A stretch of 64,000 nt of DNA from Trichomonas vaginalis G3 (Eukaryota > Parabasalia > Trichomonadida > Trichomonadidae), in the NCBI RefSeq assembly GCF_026262505.1, contig NC_067203.1, forward strand, positions 14,024,392 through 14,088,391, given 5' to 3'. A model generated the notes under the pieces. That model saw nothing but the letters and a program-made list of their open reading frames with translations, did no database searches and was not told where the DNA came from. Both the position numbers and the translations under genes were made by a program. Shown piece by piece: positions 40,101 through 48,623 of the stretch; position 1 is the first letter of the stretch; every line of letters starts with the position of its first letter.

Positions 40101-40873
40101 TTTGTCTTATTCTGTGTTGATTTGGAAGACTTTCTTCTCGTTTTTGGCTCAGAATTTTCATTATTTTCATCTTGAGAAATTGAAAGGAGTTTTGGCTCTA
40201 AATCAGCTGTATTATCATCGGACGAATTATTTCCTTTGGTTTCGGAAGCTTTGTTTTCTATTTCTTCGGTTGATTTTTGATTTGAAGAATTTTCTTTTTC
40301 CAATTTATTTGTATCATTGACTTTATCATTCTTTGCGCTCGAGTCATTATTATCCTTGTTGTTCTCTTTGGTTTTGCTTTGATTTTCGATGGATTTATCC
40401 TTTTTTGGTGAAGATTGTTTAATAAAATTATCAGGATCAATATTATTTTCTTGTGTTTGCTTAGTTTTTTGTACCTTGGCCTTTGGATTAGAGTTTTTGA
40501 GCTTAATTATTGCTTTTTCTGTATCAAGATCCTCTTGGATTAAGGCAAGCTTTACATCAGAATCTGTATATCCCATGTTTGTAAGATATTCAACTTTTTG
40601 ATCAAAATCTTCTGGAAGAAATGAAATTGCGAATTTTTGTTTATTTTGATCGCTATTAACAATTTCAACAGCAAACTCATCCCCTGTTTGTTGAGAATCT
40701 GAGAAAAATTGCTCTATATTTTTAAGCTCTGTTCCATTTCTAAACATTTTGATTGCTGAAAGAGGTTGTTTCAATTTTTCTGCAATTATCTTTTTAGCAC
40801 CATAAGTAATAATGGATTTGCCAACCGAGACATCCACAAATTGGTTATAAGGTTCAGATATAAAGATTTTCAA
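37196..40873 (-). CDS. large nuclear protein: ubiquitin-like plus UBA plus four SANT/Myb-like regions
   Basis: A 1225-residue protein. Residues 1-75 fold-read as a ubiquitin-like domain (MKIFISEPYNQFVDVSVG, then KMFRNGTELKN). Residues about 90-125 are a UBA (KVEYLTNMGYTDSDVKLALI). A Lys/Glu/Ser-rich disordered stretch with acidic tracts follows to about 440. Then four Myb/SANT-like helices appear: WTRSDDIKLLTLYDKL near 628, YFNPQEDQQILDFW near 716, WTPEEDQKLLDALSKY near 970, and EEWSENQYRLFLEKKY near 1112. The C-terminus is basic (PRKRSRAKS). Myb/SANT repeats bind DNA or histone tails; the Ubl/UBA pair suggests ubiquitin-linked recruitment. I know no close named orthologue. Confidence 0.7.
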   Translation of the reverse strand: MKIFISEPYNQFVDVSVGKSIITYGAKKIIAEKLKQPLSAIKMFRNGTELKNIEQFFSDSQQTGDEFAVEIVNSDQNKQKFAISFLPEDFDQKVEYLTNMGYTDSDVKLALIQEDLDTEKAIIKLKNSNPKAKVQKTKQTQENNIDPDNFIKQSSPKKDKSIENQSKTKENNKDNNDSSAKNDKVNDTNKLEKENSSNQKSTEEIENKASETKGNNSSDDNTADLEPKLLSISQDENNENSEPKTRRKSSKSTQNKTKSKKTQKEKESNSESKSDSEKEEKSDKTDDEDPVLLETIEEKLKKKSVKKPKKKLPKDDDEFNPDQTVAPGERVGRLPENLEIKKAKEEKALNERIQKYNERLEKHQKLLEQKDFESKHKIRTWLKQSLQFRDQRADSSKWKVSVISDSSDSDESKESEVEKSDSDYSSSSSSDSDDLVVETNEDASTPKPTTKMLNLITEYNSFINNETFLNAESLIKSFIYRHHNWEKILIDMQPFKLGYLQYVIYWILKEIVLGDDVFSAIENRIIIEQSALGNSAEEISNILYLRTSEIVKTQMENIERAFRINDPILIQLMPYLNTSHLYKPGFNSKGIPYYLVFLIAKFNRLDSEFVLISGDLPSDKESSRLGSKEWTRSDDIKLLTLYDKLYKEKNVWEQLMNYFPNRILTSMRTHFYYLSKSIARGKVPFGYDPGDGVMEIVKLELKGDPDVYNKWNSSTGVRRYFNPQEDQQILDFWQKNHLKYNFYDLYFEKFSSTKPKDLLDRLHILYRQFNTGIRKRNELKLPPDFVQLIDQEYSRYGIFEFQPPPNMVDVSILVKDFNENGSDFEVLHKMHKDIHEAYMVYLFYYMMNKVDPHSMNLINWENTDIWYMLEMKLLGVPTEAIEESIGRTGKVINSKHLKSVSSLKTNFVIKEFQKLYPSCNTEGATYNEEGIPSYLNDMLTQMFNTLKADKKLKTHLRDPTRDPEEIKQMEKWTPEEDQKLLDALSKYKDSKLKAGLMAKEFPNRTKFTLQTRPNKLLFQIANGERPDLVCPENLKPMMDQLSHKNDEVEIFNNLKPVPYCINVYELMDDYYNKFKDFYKMQEEKYPKFSIGYLIYILSLVTRGIDLRTTSSCTEEWSENQYRLFLEKKYDGVSGNIIAKLLNIYSRKLGQKQQLVLRKIEKCYCLNEFMKFIKDLPIPEDKKKLNEIGVPIYIKEFIDKFNASGNNKPRKRSRAKSQTIESDESN

Positions 40874-42258
40874 TTTTAGGAATTAAAACAGAAAAGTGAC
40901 AAATTTATATCATAGAACTGGAGGACTAAGTAAAGCAAAACAATCAACATTGATTAGCACTCCCTTCAACGATTCTATGATTTATGAATTGGCTGCCTGA
41001 TTAACAGATATAAGTTAAAATATCAATAAATTTCGTTTTCGATCCAGATTGTATAGACCACTGCTATCAGAAAATAGACACTTATATGGAATAATGAAAG
41101 TCCTAAAAGGATTCATGAATTGCAATTTCTTATCAAAAAAAAACTTGTAAAATGATATAAAGGGCACTATTTGAAGTTTATAGAGTATTGATGGGTTAAC
41201 CAATGTAAATAAAAACATGTGCGATGATATAAGTATATACTGTGGCACTGATAATATCATTAATCACATATTTTAATTTTATCAAGATGATAATACCAGT
41301 TGAATTATCAGCAAGAAAGAGTTTTTAGGCGAAGAGATGAAAATAAATCACTACATCTAGGTGCTGTTATTCATGGGGAATAGAAGTTTTATGAAAATAA
41401 AAGAAATTTGACTGATTCTCCTTATTTTCTTGGATAAATATGATCTCATTATATATAAGGTTAAATGATTCGTAACACAAAATTTTTGTAATAACTTTCT
41501 CAAATTTGAGAACTTTACGTGTTGTAATCGATAAAATTGACAAGCGGTCCTGCCCATAACCGCACAAAATTGAGAGTATTATTATCCTACCTTATCCAGA
41601 TAATGTAAAACTTGCTGAAAGCTCCCAAAGTTCTTTATGTCCAAATGAAAGCAACTCTTCTTTTAGCTGATTTCCTTTGCAATTATTTTGTTCATCACGG
41701 AATTAAAAAATGATTAGTAATCACATTGGTCATATTGAGCATTCTACATGATTTATGCATTTTTAAATTTTGCGACTCTTTTTTTTAACAATACAATTGA
41801 GAAAACGATTTTGAAACAATAAATTGTTGCTTTATTTACGACTATTCAATTTTTTCTCGCCTGATTGTACTTTTTCTTTATGATTGCGCACAAATTTTCT
41901 GTAACAAGCATAAATATAGCATGCACATATAATCATCTATCTTTCGCACGTTTCAGAATTTAAAACTGATATCCGGAGGAAAACTTGAATAGGAAATAAC
42001 GTACATGTGTGTAAACCACGACAATTTTTTCCGACATATGATGGAAACTCCTTTCTTCAATACCTGAGCGGATTCTTGGGAAAATTATAACTATTTAATT
42101 TTTCAAATCCCCTTCAAAAGAGGAGTTCAAAATTTTCTATTGTTTGAATTTCAAAATTTTGCAGAAAAGTATAAAATATCATCCTATTATTAAATATAGA
42201 AAAAGAATTTATCATTGAATTTACGACCCAATTCTGAAAAAAAAATTTAAACATATTA
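40874..42258. other. gene-free region
   Basis: About 1.4 kb, AT-rich. Short open frames within it lack promoter signals and protein-like composition. No gene or RNA recognised. Confidence 0.5.
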
Positions 42259-44181
42259 ATGATCGGATTCCTTTTAGCTCAAACTCTTTCCATTTCTGTC
42301 ACAAGTACAGGATACTATAAAGAATACATTTACTCTTCCTCAAGCAATACTTTAAGCTTCCGCCTTCCCTTTGATAGTTCTTCAAATTATTACATTGTTT
42401 TCACAATGAAGGATACTTCACTCCAATTGGATTCAACTTCAATTGATAAAACAGTTTACCAAATTAGCAACCTGTCCGCAATTTATTCGCTTTCAGTTTC
42501 CAATTCTGGAACTCTTTCATTTGGTGTTTTTCGTGTTCCACAAACGCGTGATTGTCTTGAAATCTGGATTAACCCGTACTCATCTTCACGTCAATATACT
42601 ATTGCAAAGATTCGACAAAATACTTTCAAAAGGTATGTATTGTTAATAATTTGTGACCATTTCTTCGAAATTACTGTTCATCATTCCGATTATAACAGCA
42701 TTTATGGCAGTACTGATGGAAGTCTCCCTACATCCTCGTTCAATTCTGCATCTAATGTTCATATTGCTACCTTGCAATATGAAAAAGAAGCGCAAACACT
42801 TCCAGATACATGGTACGAACTCAACACAAATGCCGATTATAGCAGTGAATACGAATATTATGATGATAAAGGTGGAAATGTTGTATTTTCAGATGGAATT
42901 TATATCAGGACTCTTCCAGAAAGGGAAGAACTAAAGCCGCAACCTGAAAAAACAACTGATATATATCCCCTTATGTCATACGGCCCTAAATCAATAAGCC
43001 TTTCCAATGAATATACAACATACATAGTTTCACCAAATACAACAATTGTTTTTACAGAACCAGATGATTTCGAAGGTATTGCAAAAGTTGGCGCACAAAC
43101 TTTGAATATTCTTGGAAGTACAAGTATCAGAGCTGTTGAATTCAGAGAAAAGGGAACACTCCAACTTTCAACAAGATCTTCAAAGACTGTTTACTTCGTT
43201 GTTTATAACTATTCAACTAGTAATTGTGATTCACTTGCCATTATCTCTGGATCTAAGAAATTCAAGTTAAATATACAAAGGTATTTCTATTACTGTGTAT
43301 TTTCAGCTTTCTACTCCGGAAAATCAAAAATTGAAACTACCGATGTTGAACACAAATCATATGATACCTATCATTACCCTCTGTATGATTCCCAATCGAG
43401 TTATGAAACAGTTACTAAACCATGTGTTACAGAGCTTGAAAATTATTATCATGATGGTGAAATAATTTTTAATAATGATGGTAGTTCGAATGATGATGAT
43501 TATGTAATTGATGGAAGTTCTTCAAAATATGATTTCTATTTCATTAATTCAAATACTTCAAAGAAACTTAACGATGGTAAATCAATTGGAACTGTTAATG
43601 GTATTCCAGGATATGTTATTGGTATTATTGTTACTATTGTTATAATTGTAGTTATAGCCATTATTATCACAATCTGTTGTTGCGTTTGCTGTAAAAAGTC
43701 CGGATGCTGTTGCGCTCGAACTTCAAGTAATGATAATCCGCAGAATAGTAACAGGCGTGAAAATGTACCAGAACATTCAGCTCCACGTACTTCTGCAAAT
43801 TCAAATACAACTGTTGCTGTGGAAACACATAATGTTATTGCTACTTCTCCACCTCCACAGCAACCTCAACAACAACCACAACCACAGTATTATCAGCCAC
43901 AGCCTTCTTATGTTCCTCCTGCACAACAACAACAACAGCCTACTCCTTATGGTGCTCCTCCAGAACAGCCTTATCCATATGGTGCACCTACTCAACAGCC
44001 TTATCCATATGGTGCACCTACTCAACAACCTTATCCATATGGTGCTCCTACACAACAACCTTATCCATATGGTGTTTCTCCTCAGCAAGCTCCTGTTTAT
44101 GGCGCTCCTCCACCTTATGCTCCACCACCATCTTACACAGCACCAGAAACAAAAGATGACTATGATAACCCTTACCAATAG
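42259..44181 (+). CDS. surface-type single-pass membrane protein with Pro/Gln/Tyr-rich cytoplasmic tail
   Basis: A 640-residue protein. The N-terminus (MIGFLLAQTLSISVTS) is a likely signal peptide. The ectodomain holds two related beta-rich modules (about residues 20-175 and 255-400), each ending in a hydrophobic strand preceded by F-K/Q-R-Y, with Ser/Thr-rich linkers. A transmembrane segment is at about 450-475 (VIGIIVTIVIIVVIAIIITICCC) followed by a Cys cluster (CCKKSGCCCA), perhaps palmitoylated. The tail is Gln/Pro-rich with 10-residue repeats of QPYPYGAPTQ. Such repeats occur in endocytic or scaffold-binding tails. Family unnamed by me; trichomonads have many such surface proteins. Confidence 0.7.
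   Translation: MIGFLLAQTLSISVTSTGYYKEYIYSSSSNTLSFRLPFDSSSNYYIVFTMKDTSLQLDSTSIDKTVYQISNLSAIYSLSVSNSGTLSFGVFRVPQTRDCLEIWINPYSSSRQYTIAKIRQNTFKRYVLLIICDHFFEITVHHSDYNSIYGSTDGSLPTSSFNSASNVHIATLQYEKEAQTLPDTWYELNTNADYSSEYEYYDDKGGNVVFSDGIYIRTLPEREELKPQPEKTTDIYPLMSYGPKSISLSNEYTTYIVSPNTTIVFTEPDDFEGIAKVGAQTLNILGSTSIRAVEFREKGTLQLSTRSSKTVYFVVYNYSTSNCDSLAIISGSKKFKLNIQRYFYYCVFSAFYSGKSKIETTDVEHKSYDTYHYPLYDSQSSYETVTKPCVTELENYYHDGEIIFNNDGSSNDDDYVIDGSSSKYDFYFINSNTSKKLNDGKSIGTVNGIPGYVIGIIVTIVIIVVIAIIITICCCVCCKKSGCCCARTSSNDNPQNSNRRENVPEHSAPRTSANSNTTVAVETHNVIATSPPPQQPQQQPQPQYYQPQPSYVPPAQQQQQPTPYGAPPEQPYPYGAPTQQPYPYGAPTQQPYPYGAPTQQPYPYGVSPQQAPVYGAPPPYAPPPSYTAPETKDDYDNPYQ
43951..44070 (+). repeat. four 30-bp in-frame repeats
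   Basis: Units at 43951, 43981, 44011 and 44041 encoding GAPTQQPYPY-type decapeptides in the tail of the surface-type protein. Near-identical at the DNA level, so recently expanded. Confidence 0.9.
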
Positions 44182-45849
44182 TCATCAAAATTAAGCTGGG
44201 TTGTCCTAATTTAACGCCAGCTAGTGTTAAATAAACCAAAAATATATAAATGTAAGTATACATATACTTAATATTATAATCTAATTTTGTTTTTACTAAA
44301 GCTTAAGATACAAGAACATTTGCTTTTGTAAGGCTCACGATTATAGAAAGTATCTATATTGGTAAATTAACTCCAAAAGTAAAAGCTATAATTTTATTAA
44401 TGAGAACAAATATAGAGGATCTAAGTAAATAAAAAGGAATATCACTTGAGATAATAAATAATTAATTGTACTTATGAATCAGTGTAATATGTATGAGGAG
44501 AGATCTTGTTTGAAAAAGAAGACTTGTTATTAAGTATTCAAAAGGGTTTGCTGATATTTTATACAAAGCATACCTACTATTTCGAACTTGAAAACTTATG
44601 ATATCTTATTTTGATCTTGATTTCATTTCTGAAACATGAATTGAATCCAAAACAAGTAGGGAAAATTCCCAAATTTCCAATTTATACTGATCTTTGCAAT
44701 GCAGTTTGAATGTACAATAGTTTCTTCGACATAAATTTAATAAAATACTTTAGTAGGTAATTAGATCTAAAATGAACTACATATAACTAAAACAAAAGTT
44801 CATCATTAGCTTTTTAAGCATTAAAACATATCTTACTGTTGTAATTAATCAATATATTATATATGGATATATTTAAATGAAAAAGATGTATAAAAAGGGA
44901 AATATCATACATGTATTAGTTGATCTGAAATGGAGTAATCTTCTATCAATAAGAATATATAAAATCAATGAAATTTATTTTTGGAGTTGTACTTTCTTTA
45001 TCTTGACAAATCAAATATACATCATTTTGTTGAAATTATTTTCCCTTCGCTTATATATTTTTACAATAATGACATCATTTTTATCAAAATTAGAATTTAA
45101 TCGCAGAAATAATATTAGAAGACAAAAATATTGAATGCCACCTTTAAAGTTATACACTCATTTTCGTTACTTTTCAACTTTTTATGAAAAAATCAATAAA
45201 TAAGAATTGAACTTCTCGAGCAGTAATTTATCTTTAAGTCATTAAGTTACATGTAATTTTTATAATAAAAAATGTTTTCAAGCTTGGCCACTTAATTTCA
45301 ATTGCAGTTTTCTCTCCATTTTATTTTTGTTGGATCTTAGAATACTCGTTGAGTTCAATTATCATTTTTCATTCTTTAATAATCCAAATTTTTGTGAGGC
45401 GAATTTTTATTGTTTTCAATCCAAATAAATTGAGAATTCCGAAATTGAATATTAAAAGAGATCATTAAAAGAGATATATACTATGCAATGAATGTAAATT
45501 TATAAAGGTAGTGTAATTCAATCTAATCGCAATTTGAATGCCAAGTAATGATATAAGGTATTCAATTATTCTACTTATGCACAATTTTTTGAGAGATGTT
45601 TAGAAAAAAGCTTACAAAACATAATTGAAAGAACAGAGAAAAACCATCTTCATATATAGTGTATTGAAAAAGAATAAAAAATATAAAATGATAGTCGAAC
45701 ATAAAATTATCGAGATTCGTTCATATTAGTATATGAATGTGCATTGAGTTTTACGATCGCATTGAAAAACTATTTTATAACACACCTCAAAAATATGATC
45801 GCATAACCCACAAAAATTTGAAATAGTTCTTCATAACCTCACTTTCAAC
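44182..45849. other. gene-free region
   Basis: About 1.7 kb of AT-rich sequence. An 85-codon frame at 44877-45134 has a hydrophobic, low-complexity translation and no promoter signal; I do not count it. The Inr of the next gene lies at its right end. Confidence 0.5.
45839..45845 (+). promoter_or_regulatory. Inr (TCACTTT)
   Basis: +1 A at 45841, nine nt before the ATG of the PLAC8-like gene; perfect trichomonad consensus. Confidence 0.65.
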
Positions 45850-46134
45850 ATGCACGATTACGAAGGTGGTCTCTTCGGATGTTTCAAGGATGTTGTTGGT
45901 TGCTTCTACTCAGCATTCTGCCCAATGTGCGCAAATGGTGAAAACTGGGCTAAGGTTCGTGATGAAGAATGCAACTGGTGCCATGTTTGCATGGTTGTCC
46001 ACCCATATTGGGTTCGCAAGTCCGTTCTCAAAAAGAGAGGTGACAGCAGTGATGATCTTCCAGACTGCCTCATTACTACATTCTGCGCTTCTTGCGTTAT
46101 TTGCCAGGATCGCCGTGAACTTATTTCCAGCTAA
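45850..46134 (+). CDS. PLAC8-like Cys-rich protein
   Basis: A 94-residue protein made of a single PLAC8 domain: GCFKDVVGCFYSAFCPMCANGENWAKV with the F-C-P-x-C motif, a short CNWCHVC part, and a C-terminal FCASCVICQDRREL. These Cys-rich modules occur in cornifelin, PLAC8 and plant cadmium-resistance proteins at membranes or in metal handling. The family usually has a longer middle. GC-rich codon use and a perfect Inr suggest strong expression. Stop TAA sits inside TAAATAAA. Confidence 0.8.
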   Translation: MHDYEGGLFGCFKDVVGCFYSAFCPMCANGENWAKVRDEECNWCHVCMVVHPYWVRKSVLKKRGDSSDDLPDCLITTFCASCVICQDRRELISS

Positions 46135-46899
46135 ATAAAGATTTTCGTCACTGTTTTTAAATACATTTCTTTTTTAAATCAAACTTTAATACTCTTGATT
46201 GTTCGAATTAAATCTTAAATGTTTTTATTAATATGCTTCGAAATTATTAGTGGCAACAATATATTCTTGGATACCAACTTGATAAAAAAGCAAAAACTTG
46301 CTAGATTCTACGACAATATATCTAAAAAAATCTTAAGTGATAATAATTTGAATGCAATTATTCAGCTTCATTGCTGGTAAGCATCATAATTAAAAAGTTT
46401 TGTTTGGAATAATGATCGCTTAGTTGTTTTCACCGAATATCGGCGTGAAGTCATTATCCTCAAAATCAAATAATTTTCAATAGTTTACATTTAAAATCAA
46501 ATGAATTTTCAACAAACTGTTCATTTATTTATGATTTTCTACCTACAATGATCCAATATTCTCTTATCAAAAGTGCAGATGTTCAAAACGACAATATTTC
46601 CATGAAAAGTGAAGAAAAATATTTAATTAGATCGACTATGCTTATAGTGAAGCTCATATTATTGATATCTAAATTATGTATGAACCAAATGTGTTTTTCT
46701 TAAAGAAGAGCAATGCATATTAAAATGTGATTGGTGTAACTTAATGATTTTTTCCAAATTATAATATTCAATCTGATAGAAAGTGATTAAGGTTTATATC
46801 TTTGAAAGAACAGAATGATGGATAGCATATCTTCAAGTTCGATAAGAAAAGTGTCGATTTGCCATTTTACACTTTACAAAAAAAGTGCTTTAAATTTCA
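46135..46899. other. gene-free spacer
   Basis: AT-rich spacer between the PLAC8-like gene and the polytopic membrane gene. Nothing identified. Confidence 0.5.
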
Positions 46900-48030
46900 A
46901 TGGGAAAATCTAAGATTACAAAAACTCCCTCAACCAGAGTACAATACGATGAGGAAGAAACAATGAATGAAGAAGAACGCGAAGCTTTCATGAAAGCTAT
47001 GGATAAAATGACGAATCAAAGCATGGAAACGATCAAAAAAGTTTTACTTATTCCGTTTATCTATGCTATTGGCATTGTATTAAAGTTGGTGCCTGGATTA
47101 ACTCGAGATTTATACCAACAACCTACTTATTATGAGCAAAGTTTTACGGTTTTTATTAATTCTCAAACATCTGATTTTCATGTAATAATTTCCCCTGTTA
47201 TTTATGTTGTAATGGCATTTGTTATTCTTAAATGCCGTGGTTCCCTCTTTTTTGCTGTTTCTATTTCGATTTTAGCCGAATTATCTGAATCTTCATTCTC
47301 TTTTGCCTCGCAAAACTCAGTCTATGCCGTTACATCTATTGTCGTGCTCGGTGCATTTTACGTATCTCAGAAAGTTTTATATGTTAATCCTTATGGATTA
47401 CAATGGTTTGGCTTTTATATTGTTGCAGCAACACTTTCCGTCATTGTTTTATTTGTTAGCATGAACTACCTTGGTGTTGTCCTCGGAATGTACATGTCTA
47501 TCTTTATTTCTTCGATTTCAAGGTTAGGTGCTGTAAAAGGCTCAAAGCCAAAGATGGTAGTTGAGGTCATGTTACTTCTCTTCACATCTTATATCGTATT
47601 TTTACCAGCAGCTTTCATGCATCGATACTTAACCACTCAAAATCCAGAATCAGTCAACTTGGTCAGGCCATACGTACGAAACATGCAATTATACGTAAAG
47701 GAATGGGACAGATACCCAAGTGTCCTCGAATTTGGTGTATTTGCCCTTGCTGTTTCAATTTTATTCTTCGGAAAATACAGATACACAAGTATAGTACCTC
47801 TCATTCAAATATTTGTTGCTATATTGGGTACATACTTGATTCAAGTTGAAACTCCTGGAGAAGCTGCAGCTTACAGATTTTATATCATCAAAACTCTTTT
47901 GATGATCGCATCTGGCATCATTTTCAGTGCATTCAAGATTCCATTTATTGCTCAGCTACTTGTGGGAATGGCTTTAATTCTCCAAGTTGTTTATCGTTTA
48001 GCTGACTACTTTTCAAGACAATTTAACTAA
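46900..48030 (+). CDS. polytopic membrane protein, unknown
   Basis: A 376-residue protein. A soluble acidic N-terminus (about 1-45, including EEETMNEEEREAF) precedes roughly nine hydrophobic segments, near residues 48-65, 93-112, 115-130, 142-158, 168-190, 230-252, 285-302, 307-322 and 340-365. No transporter signature or catalytic motif that I can name. Stop TAA lies within TAACTAAATAAA, a trichomonad-style 3' signal. A long chain of unknown membrane function. Confidence 0.7.
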   Translation: MGKSKITKTPSTRVQYDEEETMNEEEREAFMKAMDKMTNQSMETIKKVLLIPFIYAIGIVLKLVPGLTRDLYQQPTYYEQSFTVFINSQTSDFHVIISPVIYVVMAFVILKCRGSLFFAVSISILAELSESSFSFASQNSVYAVTSIVVLGAFYVSQKVLYVNPYGLQWFGFYIVAATLSVIVLFVSMNYLGVVLGMYMSIFISSISRLGAVKGSKPKMVVEVMLLLFTSYIVFLPAAFMHRYLTTQNPESVNLVRPYVRNMQLYVKEWDRYPSVLEFGVFALAVSILFFGKYRYTSIVPLIQIFVAILGTYLIQVETPGEAAAYRFYIIKTLLMIASGIIFSAFKIPFIAQLLVGMALILQVVYRLADYFSRQFN

Positions 48031-48623
48031 ATAAAATATACATGTATGTAAACACAATGTTTCTGTTACTACTTTATTAAAGTATTTCGTCTTTTTTACT
48101 AAATATGAAAGAGAATTTTTTTGTGACCGTTTTTTGAAAGCACCAAAAGGCCAACAGATTATTAGCATTAAAGAAGCGGCATAGTATTCGCAAATAAAGC
48201 TCTCCTATATTAATATTTAAAAAATTATTATGAAATATTTGATGCTTTTTCTATTTAAGATATAAATTAAGCTTTTATGTGATCATATATGATGAATGCA
48301 ATAGATTGTTGTTTCCAAATTTTTTTCAAAATCGAAAAAATGAATTGAAGAAATAATAAAAAATTAATCAAAATTTAAAATTCAAATAAATTTTGGAAGA
48401 ATTTATCATTTGTTTTCAAAAACTAAAACTACAAAAAGGGATTATTATTACCATATTTATCATTTTTATCAAAATTTCTCAAAAATATCAATTTCTTCAT
48501 AATATTTTTATTATATTTTTTAGAATTTTTTATGATTAATGTTAAAAAAACGAATCTTTTATATATAAATTTAATATGCATATTTATAAAAGATGGAGGA
48601 ATGTTCAAAAATCTAAAAAGCAT
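48031..48623. other. gene-free spacer
   Basis: AT-rich spacer with homopolymer runs between convergent 3' ends. Nothing identified. Confidence 0.5.

Noticed and set aside
42633-43306. Possible introns (GTATGT at 42633; GTATTT...CAG at 43281-43306) in the surface-type membrane gene
   Set aside because: Both sit at matching R-Y positions in the two ectodomain modules, so they look like conserved coding sequence; the first lacks a good 3' site and removing the second would break the frame.
44877-45134. 85-codon open frame
   Set aside because: Low-complexity hydrophobic translation and no promoter motif in AT-rich spacer.
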